Positions 6,268-15,502 of a stretch of DNA of 57,657 nucleotides are shown one piece after another. The first letter of the stretch is position 1; every line of letters begins with the position of its first letter. Made by a program: the position numbers and the translations under genes. Below the pieces are notes generated by a model that searched no databases, was not told the origin of the DNA, and saw only the letters and a program-made list of their open reading frames with translations. The DNA is from an uncultured Spirochaetaceae bacterium (lineage in GTDB: Bacteria > Spirochaetota > Spirochaetia > Treponematales > Treponemataceae): the NCBI GenBank assembly GCA_902789325.1, contig CADANN010000009.1, forward strand, positions 1 to 57,657. Reading direction: 5' to 3'.

Positions 6268-8256
6268 ATGGCCTTTGTACAATTCTCACAGGTGTCGCTT
6301 GCATTCGGTGATCGCGACATCCTCAAAAACGTAACAATTAATTTACAGACCGGTTCTAAGGTTGCACTTACAGGTGCCAATGGAGCCGGTAAATCAACTC
6401 TTATAAAAGTTCTTGCGGGGCTTGTTCCTCCAGATAGTGGAAGCCGTGCAGTTCAAAAAGAATGCCGTATTGCATATTTGCCTCAGAGCGGACTTACACA
6501 TCATGGCTGTACTTTACGCGAAGAAGCCGATAAAGCTTTTGAGTTTGGATACGAAATGCAAAAGCGTATCGATGAAATCGGTGAACAGCTGGAGCGAGGC
6601 GAGGGTAATACAGACAACCTTGTTATGCAGCAGGCTGAGCTTATTCAAAAACTCGAGGAAAGCGGCTGGCATCGTCGTGAGGCTGCAGCAGAATCTGTAT
6701 TGCTCGGTCTTGGTTTTTCACGTTCTGATTTTGACAGAGACACAGCAGAATTTTCCGGCGGATGGCAGATGCGTATTGCTCTGGCAAAAGCTTTGATGCA
6801 GGGGCCGGATATCCTTTTGTTAGACGAGCCTACCAACTATCTTGATATTGAAGCACGAAGCTGGCTCGAACAGTTCCTTCAGAATTTTAACGGTGGCTTT
6901 TTACTTGTAAGTCATGACCGTTATTTTCTCGATGTTACAATCAACGAGGTTTACGAATTATTCAACGGCGACCTCAAGCGATATCCTGGAAACTTCAGCC
7001 ATTACGAAAAAGTACGCGAAGTAGAACTCAAGACTCTTATTGCCGCTTACGAACAGCAGCAGGAAGAAATCAATAAACTCGAAGATTTTATCCGCCGTTT
7101 TGGCTATAAGGCAACTAAAGCCGCACAGGCTCAGGAATATATGAAAAAACTTGAAAAAATGGAGCGCATTGAAATTCCTGAGTCTCTCAAAAAAATCCAC
7201 TTTAGTTTTCCGCCGGCTCCTCACAGCGGCCGCCTTGTTTTGAGACTTCACGATATCTGTAAGTCGTACGACGGTAACTTTAAGGTACTCAATAATCTTG
7301 AACTCACTCTCGAAAATGGTGAGCGACTTGTTGTTGCAGGTCGTAACGGGGCGGGTAAGTCAACATTACTTCGAATTATTGCTGGTGAAGATTCAGATTT
7401 TTCAGGCGAACTTGTACCTGGAGCTGGTGTAAAAATCGGTTACTTCTCGCAGGATAATGCTGAAACAATCAAAGGTAAGGAAACAATTCTCGATTACCTC
7501 GAAGCCCGTGCGCCGCTCGAACTTATTCCAAAGCTGCGCGATATGCTCGGCGCATTCCTTTTCCGTGGCGACGATGTTTATAAATCCCTCGATGTTCTTT
7601 CCGGTGGTGAAAAATCCCGTATTGCGCTTTTGCAGCTTCTGCTCAGCCCTGTAAATCTTCTTGTACTCGATGAGCCTACAAACCACCTGGATATTCATTC
7701 TAAAGACGTGCTTCTTACAGCTCTCCGCGATTTTGGCGGCACAGTAATTTTTGTAAGCCATGACCGCGGATTTATCGAACAGCTTGCAACCCGAGTTCTC
7801 GAACTCAAGCCTGGTCAGTTCAAAAATTACCCGGGAAATTACGAGTTCTATATGGAGCAGGTTGCGAAATTGGAAGCTCAGGAAAATGGGGGAGGGGGAA
7901 GTCTCCCCCTCGCTCCAGCCGGCAAGCCGTCTTCCGCTACCCCTTCTAACGGGGGACAAGCCCCCCGTAACGCCCCCCAGACTTCGGAGAATACTTCTTC
8001 ATCATCGCTATCCTGGGAAGAGCAGAAAAAACTCGAAGCAGCTCGCCGCAAAGCAGAAAAAGAAGTGGCCCAGCTCGAAGCAAAAATCAGCGAGCTTGAA
8101 GAAAAAAAATCTGCTCTCGAAAATAAAATGGCAGATCCAGCTGTTTATTCTAACGGAGAAAAGGCAAAAGCCGTGCAGCGGGAAATAGAAGAACTCGCAC
8201 AACAGATAGAAGAAACAACTGCTGCCTGGGAAATTGCCGCAGAAAAATTAGGCTAG
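6268..8256 (+). CDS. ABC-F family ATPase (Uup/YdiF-like)
   Basis: A 662-residue soluble protein with two ABC ATPase domains and no membrane segment: Walker A GANGAGKST near residue 36 and GRNGAGKST near 358, signatures FSGGWQMR and LSGGEKSR, Walker B LLLDEPTNYLD and LVLDEPTNHLD. The linker between the domains has the charged ABC-F arm, and a C-terminal coiled coil follows (from about residue 580). ABC-F proteins act on ribosomes; which member this is cannot be settled here. An odd G/C-rich stretch at about residues 540-572 (Gly, Pro, Ala, Ser and Asn-rich) coincides with hairpin repeats at 7886-7980 and looks like a repeat insertion in a tolerant linker. Confidence 0.85.
   Translation: MAFVQFSQVSLAFGDRDILKNVTINLQTGSKVALTGANGAGKSTLIKVLAGLVPPDSGSRAVQKECRIAYLPQSGLTHHGCTLREEADKAFEFGYEMQKRIDEIGEQLERGEGNTDNLVMQQAELIQKLEESGWHRREAAAESVLLGLGFSRSDFDRDTAEFSGGWQMRIALAKALMQGPDILLLDEPTNYLDIEARSWLEQFLQNFNGGFLLVSHDRYFLDVTINEVYELFNGDLKRYPGNFSHYEKVREVELKTLIAAYEQQQEEINKLEDFIRRFGYKATKAAQAQEYMKKLEKMERIEIPESLKKIHFSFPPAPHSGRLVLRLHDICKSYDGNFKVLNNLELTLENGERLVVAGRNGAGKSTLLRIIAGEDSDFSGELVPGAGVKIGYFSQDNAETIKGKETILDYLEARAPLELIPKLRDMLGAFLFRGDDVYKSLDVLSGGEKSRIALLQLLLSPVNLLVLDEPTNHLDIHSKDVLLTALRDFGGTVIFVSHDRGFIEQLATRVLELKPGQFKNYPGNYEFYMEQVAKLEAQENGGGGSLPLAPAGKPSSATPSNGGQAPRNAPQTSENTSSSSLSWEEQKKLEAARRKAEKEVAQLEAKISELEEKKSALENKMADPAVYSNGEKAKAVQREIEELAQQIEETTAAWEIAAEKLG
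7886..7980. repeat. In-frame G/C-rich hairpin repeats inside the ABC-F gene
   Basis: GAGGGGGA (7892-7899) pairs with TCCCCCTC (7904-7911), and ACGGGGG (7949-7955) pairs with CCCCCGT (7962-7968) across a loop that reads GCTTGT on the minus strand. Base composition is sharply different from the flanking coding sequence. The reading frame stays open and encodes a low-complexity linker. Confidence 0.7.
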
Positions 8257-8272
8257 GAGGATAAAGTACATT

Positions 8273-8980
8273 ATGGAACCAGCATTATATCTTATTCCCG
8301 TAACACTCGGTGAAACAGAAATCTCACAGGTTCTTCCTGCTTACAATCATGACGTAATTGTTGGAATCAAACATTTTATTGTTGAAAATATCCGCTCAGC
8401 TCGACGCTTCTTAAAAAAAGTAGAAAAATCAATAGATATAGATACACTTACTTTTTATGAACTCAACCGCCATACAGACCGTAAGTTTATCGGTGAATAT
8501 CTGGAACCGCTCAAAAGAAAAGAGCCAGTCGGAATAATCAGCGAGGCTGGTTGTCCTGCAATTGCAGATCCTGGTGCCGACGTGGTAGCCATTGCTCAGC
8601 AGAGAGGTTATAAAGTTGTGCCTCTTGTGGGGCCGTCATCAATCATAATGTCTGTAATGGGAAGTGGCTTTAATGGCCAGAGTTTTGCATTTAATGGTTA
8701 TCTTCCTGTGGAAGTTCCTCAAAGAATCAAGGCTCTTAAAAAGCTGGAACAGAAGGTACAGAACGAAAATCAGACTCAATTGTTTATAGAAACTCCATAT
8801 CGCAATGCAAAAATGATTGAAACAATTTTGAACGCACTTAATCCAAAAACAAAGCTTTGTATTGCCGCAGGAATCACCTGTGCAGAAGAATATATCAAAA
8901 CCCGCACAGTTGCAGAGTGGAAAAAAGAAAAAATCCCAGAGCTTGGAAAAATACCTGCAATTTTTGTGATTGGAAAATAA
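8273..8980 (+). CDS. Tetrapyrrole-methylase-fold SAM methyltransferase (RsmI-like)
   Basis: A 235-residue protein of the SAM-dependent tetrapyrrole/corrin methylase fold. The RsmI-type sequence EAGCPAIADPG lies near residue 90 and VPLVGPSSIIMSVMGSG follows near 125. RsmI methylates the 2'-OH of C1402 in 16S rRNA; this protein is shorter than E. coli RsmI and lacks its C-terminal domain, so the exact target is uncertain. Its ATG lies 12 bases after an AGGAGG, a rather long spacing, and 16 bases after the ABC-F stop, giving a two-gene unit with a likely shared role in ribosome function. Confidence 0.8.
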   Translation: MEPALYLIPVTLGETEISQVLPAYNHDVIVGIKHFIVENIRSARRFLKKVEKSIDIDTLTFYELNRHTDRKFIGEYLEPLKRKEPVGIISEAGCPAIADPGADVVAIAQQRGYKVVPLVGPSSIIMSVMGSGFNGQSFAFNGYLPVEVPQRIKALKKLEQKVQNENQTQLFIETPYRNAKMIETILNALNPKTKLCIAAGITCAEEYIKTRTVAEWKKEKIPELGKIPAIFVIGK

Positions 8981-9013
8981 ACGGTGCAATACAATTAAAT
9001 TGTATACAATCTA

Positions 9014-9042
9014 TTGACACTAAATTATATAACTTATATACT
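9014..9042 (+). promoter_or_regulatory. Strong promoter of trxB
   Basis: A perfect TTGACA at 9014-9019, a 17-base spacer and TATACT at 9037-9042. It lies about 65 bases upstream of the trxB start. Confidence 0.75.
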
Positions 9043-9107
9043 CCAAATCAGCCGGCCAGAAAAATGCTAGAGTAATAGCGTAAAATTTGTTACAATTGGA
9101 GTATCCT

Positions 9108-10031
9108 ATGGAAAACTTAGAAACTGTAAATTTCGATTATGTAATTATTGGTGCAGGTCCTGCTGGTCTTGCAAGTGCCCAGTATGCAGCCCGCAGCGGA
9201 TTAAATACTGTTGTTCTTGATCCTGCTGGAGCAGGTGGACAGGCGCTTCAGATTGCCGAACTGGAAAATTATCCTGGAGTATATCCTGTTGTGAACGGTG
9301 CAGACTTTATGGATAACATGCGCAATCAGGCAGAAGCCTTTGGTGCAAAAATCGAACTTGTTACTGTTACTTCCATAGATAAAACTGGCAGTGATTTTAT
9401 TGTTACTACAAAACGCAAAATCTTTAAGGCACCTTGTTTATGTCTTGCAACTGGTGCATTCCACAAAAATCTTGGAGTTCCAGGTGAGGCTGAATTTACA
9501 GGTCGCGGAGTTTCTTACTGCGCTACCTGTGACGGACCTTTCTTCAGAAACAAAAAAATCGTAGTAGTTGGAGGCGGAGATTCTGCCTGCAGTGAAGCGG
9601 TTTACCTTTCAACTCTTTCAAAAGACGTAACAATTATTCACCGCCGCAACGAATTCCGCGCACAGAAGGCTGTTGTAGACAAAATGCTTGCGGCTGGAGT
9701 AAAGCCTGTATATGATACAGTGCTAAAAGAAATCAAGGGCGGCATGAAAGTTGAATCCCTTGTAATTGAAAATGTAAAGACTGGTGAACAGAGCGAACTT
9801 ACCTGCGATGCTGTATTTATTTTTGCTGGAATGGTTCCTCAGACTGAACTTGTAGATATGCTTCCAAAAGATGGAAACGGCTATATTGTAACTGATGAAA
9901 CTATGGCAACTTCTATGCCTGGCCTTTTTGCTGCTGGAGATGTTCGCAGTAAATCGTTCCGTCAGGTTGTAACTGCCACTGCTGATGGAGCAATTGCCGC
10001 TCATTCTGCTTACGAGTTTTTGCATAAATAA
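9108..10031 (+). CDS. trxB: Thioredoxin-disulfide reductase
   Basis: A 307-residue flavoprotein that reduces thioredoxin with NADPH. The FAD-binding motif GAGPAGLASAQYAARSG is at residues about 12-28, the redox-active CATC near 138 and the NADPH-binding GGGDSACSEA just after it; a second FAD motif (GLFAAGDVR) is near the end. I use the ATG at 9108, placed after GGAG, not the in-frame TTG at 9087. A near-consensus promoter precedes it, and the GH3 gene follows 12 bases after its stop. Confidence 0.95.
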   Translation: MENLETVNFDYVIIGAGPAGLASAQYAARSGLNTVVLDPAGAGGQALQIAELENYPGVYPVVNGADFMDNMRNQAEAFGAKIELVTVTSIDKTGSDFIVTTKRKIFKAPCLCLATGAFHKNLGVPGEAEFTGRGVSYCATCDGPFFRNKKIVVVGGGDSACSEAVYLSTLSKDVTIIHRRNEFRAQKAVVDKMLAAGVKPVYDTVLKEIKGGMKVESLVIENVKTGEQSELTCDAVFIFAGMVPQTELVDMLPKDGNGYIVTDETMATSMPGLFAAGDVRSKSFRQVVTATADGAIAAHSAYEFLHK

Positions 10032-10043
10032 TTTTGACCGGCT

Positions 10044-11729
10044 ATGATGATGAAAGCTAAAAAGTTAGTTACTACTATATTAATTCTTGCGGGCGGTTTC
10101 CTTTCGGGGCTGTCCGCTCAGCAGACCCCCACAGTTAATTTCTGGACCCGCATGGCAAACGATGAGCTTGCCGCTAAAATTACCGATGAAATGACAGATT
10201 CAGAGCTCCTCTCGCAAACCTTTATGTTTGGCTGGGCTGGAGCAGAGCCTCCGGAACTTTTGTATCAGTGGGTTGAGCGAGGGCTTGGAAGCGTAAAGGT
10301 ATTCGGTTGGAATACTGATGATATTTATCTTGTTGCAAAATCAATTACAGGTTTACAGACTCAAGCTGCAGAAGGCCGTTTTCAAATTCCTCTTTTTGTA
10401 GCAACAGACCAGGAAGGTGGATGGATTCGTCACGTAAAGGGCGACACCTCAATCACTCCGGGAAACATGGCAATTGGTGCTGGTGGTTACCCTGCAGATT
10501 CCTGGTACACCGCTTATTATATTAGCCGCGAAATCAAAACTCTTGGAATCAACATGAACTTTGCACCAACTGTAGATCTTTTTACAGATCATGATTCTTC
10601 TATTATTGGTACACGTTCTTTTGGTGATGATCCTGATAAAACCGGTATTCTTGGAGCTGCCTTTGTTTCTGGTTCTGAAGCAGCAGGTGTGCTTGCTACG
10701 GCAAAACATTTCCCTGGTCATGGCGACACAAGTCTCGACTCTCATGGTAAGCTTCCTGTAATCAATATTGATTTTGATACATTTAAGAACCGCGAACTCA
10801 CTCCGTACCTTTATCTTATAAAAGAAAATGTGCCTGCTGTTATGTCTGGTCACTTGAGTTTTCCTTTAATTGAAACTTCCGGAGCTCCGGCTTCTCTTTC
10901 ATATTATTTTCTTACAGACCTTTTACGAAATCAGCTTGGTTACAAAGGCCTTATTATAACTGATGATATGATGATGGTTGGTGCAACTGTTTATGCAGGT
11001 ACAATGTCTAATGCATTTAAGATGGCTCTTGAAGCTGGAAATGATATTATTCTTTCTTCTACAACTGCAAAATTGAACGAGGCATTGTGGCTCAAAAATC
11101 TTGAGCTTATGACAACTGATAATACTTTCCGTGAACGTGTAAAAGATGCGGCTCGCCGAGTAATCAAAGCAAAGCTTGATTATTTTAAATCTGGTAATGC
11201 TGCTCCTCTGTATCCGGATTCAGAAACAATTGATTCTCATATTCCAGACCGTGATGGAGAAAAGTTTTTCCTTGAACAGGCTTGCCGTTCGGTTACTGTA
11301 GAAAAACAGGGAAGCCTGCCACTCAAGGCTGATAAAGCTGGACGTGTACTTTTAATGGGGTCTCTTACAAGCTTCTTTAAAGCCGGAAAACAGCGTTATC
11401 CTGATGCCGGTGAGTTCCACTACACCTACGAAACTGGTCCTAATGAAACTCAGTGGGTTCTCGATAATCTTCCTGGTGTTGCTTCGGGATACGATACAGT
11501 AATAATCTGTGTTTCAAGTGAAAATCATGTAAAGATTGCTCAATATTTTAAGGGCTCTGGAAAGAAGGTTGTCGTGCTGTGTAATATGACTCCAACCCTT
11601 ACAGAAAAATTACAGTGGGCAGACAGCATTCTGCTTGGCTACAGCTGGCGTTGTGATTATTCTCTTAAGGCAATGTTAGCGGCCGTTAACGGCGAGTTCG
11701 TTCCACAAGGCACAAAGCCATATAATTAA
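10044..11729 (+). CDS. Glycoside hydrolase family 3 (NagZ-like), exported
   Basis: A 561-residue protein with an N-terminal signal peptide (three Met, basic, then a hydrophobic stretch ending near SGLSAQQ), so it is probably periplasmic or secreted. The family-3 N-terminal domain is clear: TDQEGGWIRH near residue 116, NMNFAPTVDLF near 170, KHFPGHGDT near 221 (the His-containing loop typical of beta-N-acetylglucosaminidases of the NagZ type) and the nucleophile Asp in IITDDMMM near 306. The rest is the C-terminal alpha/beta domain. The substrate may be peptidoglycan fragments or chitin-derived sugars. No ribosome binding site is visible; the gene is close behind trxB. Confidence 0.88.
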   Translation: MMMKAKKLVTTILILAGGFLSGLSAQQTPTVNFWTRMANDELAAKITDEMTDSELLSQTFMFGWAGAEPPELLYQWVERGLGSVKVFGWNTDDIYLVAKSITGLQTQAAEGRFQIPLFVATDQEGGWIRHVKGDTSITPGNMAIGAGGYPADSWYTAYYISREIKTLGINMNFAPTVDLFTDHDSSIIGTRSFGDDPDKTGILGAAFVSGSEAAGVLATAKHFPGHGDTSLDSHGKLPVINIDFDTFKNRELTPYLYLIKENVPAVMSGHLSFPLIETSGAPASLSYYFLTDLLRNQLGYKGLIITDDMMMVGATVYAGTMSNAFKMALEAGNDIILSSTTAKLNEALWLKNLELMTTDNTFRERVKDAARRVIKAKLDYFKSGNAAPLYPDSETIDSHIPDRDGEKFFLEQACRSVTVEKQGSLPLKADKAGRVLLMGSLTSFFKAGKQRYPDAGEFHYTYETGPNETQWVLDNLPGVASGYDTVIICVSSENHVKIAQYFKGSGKKVVVLCNMTPTLTEKLQWADSILLGYSWRCDYSLKAMLAAVNGEFVPQGTKPYN

Positions 11730-11735
11730 TGGAAT

Positions 11736-11763
11736 GTCATCCTCGGGCTTGACCCGGGGATCT
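11736..11763. repeat. Dispersed CTTG-loop hairpin, copy 2
   Basis: GTCAT is followed by an 8-bp stem TCCTCGGG/CCCGGGGA (one G-U pair) around loop CTTGA, then TCT. It sits between the convergent GH3 and DTW genes and may double as their transcription end. Confidence 0.65.
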
Positions 11764-12442
11764 AAAACGTTGGTATTTCCCTTATCTTATTATACTTCGC
11801 ATCATAACTGTGGCTGTTAGGGCGGATTCCAAGAATGCGCTCGTTCTCGGCTTGCAGCTGAAATTTAATCATCTGCTTGAATGCATCCATCATCGGTTCC
11901 GGATCAATATTTTTATCGCATAGTCCGTTTTCCTGCATTTCCTTAATCAGATAATAGCAGGATTCTATAGTAGAAATGTATTCAGGGCGTGGTTCGTGTT
12001 TAAAAGTAAAAATAGAACGGTAATCGCCGTAAAAAGAAAGACGAGGTAATTTCAATAAAAATGGATTATGTTCAATCAGCTTACGTGCGCAAAACCAGGT
12101 AGAGTCCAGAATCAAAACCAAAAGTTTTTTGCCGGCAAGTGCTTCTCCAAAGCCTTCTTTTTTAGCAGTCCAGGCATCTTCTCCAGGATACATCATAACT
12201 GGAAAATACTGTGGGTCTGCAAGCAGTTCCTGTAGTCTTTTATTATGTTCAAATTCAAAGCCAACAAGAATTTCTGAGTCCTTAAGCGAGATTTTTGCAA
12301 TATGTCCTGTTCCTGTTCTCTGTCTTTTAGCTTCTTTCTGATGCATTAAAAGCACGAATTTTATACCCGGATCAATTTCCTTTGTGTAAGAACAGAGGCA
12401 GGCAGATTTTGGTTTGAAGCATTTATAGCACATTTCGCTCAT
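11762..12442 (-). CDS. DTW-domain tRNA-uridine aminocarboxypropyltransferase-like protein
   Basis: From the ATG at 12442 this protein has 226 residues. It opens with a zinc-finger-like CYKC...ACLC motif, followed by the TDD/DTW-domain core: HQKEAKRQRTGTG, the DSTW motif near residue 112 and PRLSFYGDYRSIFTFKHEPRPEYISTIE. Enzymes of this family (TapT/DTWD) add a 3-amino-3-carboxypropyl group from SAM to tRNA uridine. The longer frame to 12511 has an unlikely N-terminus. No ribosome binding site is visible; a TATAGT box ends nine bases before the ATG, so the mRNA may have almost no leader. Confidence 0.85.
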   Translation of the reverse strand: MSEMCYKCFKPKSACLCSYTKEIDPGIKFVLLMHQKEAKRQRTGTGHIAKISLKDSEILVGFEFEHNKRLQELLADPQYFPVMMYPGEDAWTAKKEGFGEALAGKKLLVLILDSTWFCARKLIEHNPFLLKLPRLSFYGDYRSIFTFKHEPRPEYISTIESCYYLIKEMQENGLCDKNIDPEPMMDAFKQMIKFQLQAENERILGIRPNSHSYDAKYNKIREIPTF

Positions 12443-12464
12443 AATTCGAAAACTATAGCATAGG

Positions 12465-12492
12465 TTGACAAAAAATTCTATAATGTCATAAT
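12465..12492 (+). promoter_or_regulatory. Promoter of the acyl-CoA synthetase gene
   Basis: TTGACA at 12465-12470, a 16-base spacer and CATAAT at 12487-12492. A strong purine-rich ribosome binding site (AAAGGGGTGG) follows before the ATG at 12528. Confidence 0.6.
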
Positions 12493-12527
12493 ATACCAAA
12501 CATTTTGACAAAAAAAAGGGGTGGCAT

Positions 12528-14240
12528 ATGAATCTTGCCCATGAATATATTAAAGACTACCGCGAATATACATCTTATGAAGACTTAAAGGCCAACTGCC
12601 ATCTTACAGCACCAGAAGATTTTAATTTTGCCTATGATATTATTGACCGTTATGCACGCGAAACTCCAGATAAGAGAGCTTTAGTTTGGATAGATGATAA
12701 CTCAACAGAAGCAAAAGTTTTTACCTTTGCAGATATTTCCCGCGAATCAAAACGTGCAGCCTACTGGCTCACTCTTAAGGGAATCAGAAAAGGCGATATG
12801 GTTATGCTTATGCTTCGCCGCCGCTACGAATGGTGGTTCCTGCTTCCTGCTCTTCACCGAATCGGAGCAGTTGCAATCGCAGCATCAGATCAGCTTTTGA
12901 AATCAGATATTGAATATCGTACAAATGCCGCTGATGTAAAAATGATTATCTCTTACGATAATCCACATGTTCAGGAAGAAATTGAAAAGGCAATGGAAAA
13001 ATCTCCAACTGTTCAGTATCTTGTTACAGTTGGTCCTCAGCGCCAAGGCTGGATTAACTTCCATGAAGAATACGAAAAAATTGATCCAGAGTTCCCTCGT
13101 CCAGTAGGAGAGGCTGCAACTCACAATTCAGATCCAATGTTGATGTACTTTACTTCTGGCACATCGGGCTATCCAAAAATGGTTCTTCACGACTTTACAT
13201 ATCCTATCGGACATATTATTACAGCAAAATACTGGCACGGTGTTGTAGATGATGGACTTCATCTTACAATTGCAGAAACCGGTTGGGCTAAAGCAAGCTG
13301 GGGTAAGATTTACGGGCAGTGGATTTGTGGAACTGCTCAGTTTGTTTACGATATGAACATGCTTAAGCCGGATAAGATGCTTACTCTTATTTCTAAATTC
13401 GGCCTTACAACCTTCTGTGCGCCTCCAACAGTATACCGTTTCCTTGTTCGTCAGGATCTTTCAAAATATGATTTGAGCAAGTGTCAGCGTTTCTCTACTG
13501 CCGGTGAAGCTCTCAACGATGAAGTTTATGACAGATGGCTTGAGCAGACTGGTAAGCGCATTTACGAAGGCTACGGTCAGTCTGAATCAGCTGTAATCTG
13601 CGGAAACTTTATGGAATTTGCAGACTCTCCTGTAAAGCCTGGTTCTATGGGCCGCCCATCTCCTGCTTATGATGTAGAAATCTTGAATCCTAATGATAAG
13701 CCTGTTCCAAATGGTGAAGTAGGTGAGCTTTGTATTCATGTTGATCATGGTCATCCATTTGGTCTTCTTATCGGCTATCACAAAGATATTTCGCTTACTG
13801 CCGAAGCTTTTGATGGTGGTTTCTATCACACAGGTGATAATGTTTACCGCGATGACGACGGTTATATCTGGTTTGTTGGTCGTAAAGATGATATCATTAA
13901 ATCATCTGGTTACCGAATCAGTCCGTTCGAAGTTGAATCTGTTTTGCAGAAGCATCCTGCTGTAATGGAATGTGCTGTTACAGGCGTTGAAGATGCAAAA
14001 CGCGGTCAGATTGTAAAGGCAACAATCGTTCTTGTTCCTTCTTACAAGGATAAAGATCCAAAAGAAATGGAAGTAGAAATTTCTACTTTTGCAAAAGAAA
14101 ATACAGCAATGTATAAGATTCCTCGAATTTATGAATTTGTGGATGAATTGCCTAAGACAATCAGCGGAAAAATCCGTCGCGTAGAAATCCGCGAAAAAGA
14201 CAAGGGAAAGGATATTGAAAAAATCAAGCAGGATTTCTAA
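12528..14240 (+). CDS. AMP-forming acyl-CoA synthetase
   Basis: A 570-residue ANL-superfamily enzyme that activates a carboxylic acid to an acyl-adenylate and then to the CoA thioester. The P-loop YFTSGTSGYPKMVLHD lies near residue 206, YEGYGQSE near 349, GDNVYRDDDGYIWFVGRKDDIIKSSGYRISP near 442-475, and the catalytic lysine region PKTISGKIRR near 545. The overall look is that of acetyl- or medium-chain acyl-CoA synthetases; the acid is not predictable. It has its own promoter and strong ribosome binding site. Its last 26 bases overlap lptC, tying expression of the lpt genes to it. Confidence 0.9.
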   Translation: MNLAHEYIKDYREYTSYEDLKANCHLTAPEDFNFAYDIIDRYARETPDKRALVWIDDNSTEAKVFTFADISRESKRAAYWLTLKGIRKGDMVMLMLRRRYEWWFLLPALHRIGAVAIAASDQLLKSDIEYRTNAADVKMIISYDNPHVQEEIEKAMEKSPTVQYLVTVGPQRQGWINFHEEYEKIDPEFPRPVGEAATHNSDPMLMYFTSGTSGYPKMVLHDFTYPIGHIITAKYWHGVVDDGLHLTIAETGWAKASWGKIYGQWICGTAQFVYDMNMLKPDKMLTLISKFGLTTFCAPPTVYRFLVRQDLSKYDLSKCQRFSTAGEALNDEVYDRWLEQTGKRIYEGYGQSESAVICGNFMEFADSPVKPGSMGRPSPAYDVEILNPNDKPVPNGEVGELCIHVDHGHPFGLLIGYHKDISLTAEAFDGGFYHTGDNVYRDDDGYIWFVGRKDDIIKSSGYRISPFEVESVLQKHPAVMECAVTGVEDAKRGQIVKATIVLVPSYKDKDPKEMEVEISTFAKENTAMYKIPRIYEFVDELPKTISGKIRRVEIREKDKGKDIEKIKQDF

Positions 14241-14790
14241 TGCATTATTGCTTTTCTTTTTATTATCCTCATGTTCTCTAAAATATTCTGAACAGGTGAA
14301 TTCAGAAGATAAGGTTCCTGAATTTGTTTTTGAGGACACAAAGCTTGTTCGTTTTGAAAAAAAGAATCCAACGATTGAAGTTACTGCACAAAAGCTCGAG
14401 CAGTATAAAAACAGCAGCGAATCATATGGACAGCAGGTTAGTTTTACTTCGTATGATGATAAAGGCAAAGTTGAAACAGAAGGCAGCTGTGGAATCCTGT
14501 ACGCAGATACAGATAAAAAAATCTATGAGCTTTATGATGATATAAATCTCTATAACTCTGAGGAAAATATGCGTTTTTATGCAAATGCCCTCAGATGGAA
14601 TGGCCGTTCAGAACAGCTTACAAGTGGCCGCGGAGATATGGTAAAAATCGAAAAAGATGATACAATAATGAGAGGAAGTGGTTTTACTGCCAGTGGCATA
14701 AGTAAAACTTTTTCGTTCCGTGGAAACATTACCGGAACAATAGAAACTTCCGATGAGAATTCCGAAGAAGAATCAGAAAATGTTGAATAA
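14215..14790 (+). CDS. lptC: LptC-like lipoprotein of the envelope lipid export system
   Basis: Starts at TTG 14215 inside the end of the acyl-CoA synthetase gene, with a good ribosome binding site (GGGAAAGGA) just before it. The 191-residue product has a lipoprotein signal ending in LSSCS (Cys near 20) and a beta-rich domain with the repeating pattern seen in LptC/OstA folds (GQQVSFTSYDDKGKVETEGSCG, IYELYDDINLYNSEENMRFYANALRWN). LptC is the inner-membrane bitopic partner of LptA; here a lipid anchor replaces the helix. Position before lptA and lptB supports the call, because similarity within this fold is weak. An acidic tail ends the protein. Confidence 0.78.
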   Translation: MKKSSRISNALLLFFLLSSCSLKYSEQVNSEDKVPEFVFEDTKLVRFEKKNPTIEVTAQKLEQYKNSSESYGQQVSFTSYDDKGKVETEGSCGILYADTDKKIYELYDDINLYNSEENMRFYANALRWNGRSEQLTSGRGDMVKIEKDDTIMRGSGFTASGISKTFSFRGNITGTIETSDENSEEESENVE

Positions 14791-15502
14791 AAAATACCTT
14801 GCAGCAGTTTTAATTTCTCTTGTTTTTGCGGTGCTTCCTCTTTTTGCTGAAAAAATCATCTTTTCTGCAAACAGAATGACAGGACAGGCTGGAAATACAA
14901 ATACTACTACAAGTCTTTCTGGAAATGCCTATATTAAAACCGAAACAATGGAAATTCAGGCAGATGATGTTGAACTTTCTGGCGATAATTACCGCTATAT
15001 CAAGGCAACAGGCCATATAAATGGAAAAAATCTTAAAACAAATATGGAATTTACCTGCGATTCACTTGAATATGACAGAACAACCAAGCTCGCTTCGTTA
15101 AAAGGCAACGTAAATCTCGAAGATAAAGATAATGATGTAAAGGCTAAGGCTCAGATTATTGATTATAATCAGGATACAGAAATTGCAATTTTACAGGTAC
15201 AGATAAATCTTACCCAAAAAGATAATGTTTGTTCCGGTTCTTATGCAGTGTACTATAAAAAGTCACAGCTTCTTGAAATTTCTGGTAATGCACAGGTTAA
15301 ACAGGATGATGATGTATTCCGTGCTCAGCATATTACCCTTGATATGGATACACAGGATATTACTCTTGGTGGTAATGTAAAGGGTACTGTAACAGATACA
15401 AAACAACCTGAAGAAGAAAAGCCTGCTGCTGAAGAAGCTGAAGCTCCTAAACCGGAAGAGCAGCCTGATGAAAAAGAGGAGGGGCCAAAAGATGGAGAAT
15501 GA
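14780..15502 (+). CDS. lptA: LptA/OstA-like periplasmic protein
   Basis: I prefer the ATG at 14780, giving 240 residues that begin MLNKKYLAAVL with a signal peptide ending at LFAEK; an ATG at 14753 is also in frame. The mature part has the OstA repeat pattern: GNAYIKTETMEIQADDVELSG, EFTCDSLEYDRTTKLASLKGNVNLEDKDNDVKA and AQHITLDMDTQDITLGGNVKG. LptA forms the periplasmic bridge for lipid export. The C-terminal 40 residues are a Pro/Glu-rich acidic tail. The gene overlaps the end of lptC and the start of lptB. Confidence 0.82.
   Translation: MLNKKYLAAVLISLVFAVLPLFAEKIIFSANRMTGQAGNTNTTTSLSGNAYIKTETMEIQADDVELSGDNYRYIKATGHINGKNLKTNMEFTCDSLEYDRTTKLASLKGNVNLEDKDNDVKAKAQIIDYNQDTEIAILQVQINLTQKDNVCSGSYAVYYKKSQLLEISGNAQVKQDDDVFRAQHITLDMDTQDITLGGNVKGTVTDTKQPEEEKPAAEEAEAPKPEEQPDEKEEGPKDGE

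Noticed and set aside
7402..7959. 185-codon open frame on the minus strand inside the ABC-F gene
   Set aside because: It is fully covered by the plus-strand ABC-F frame, whose ATPase motifs are intact; it has no ribosome binding site and no recognisable domain.
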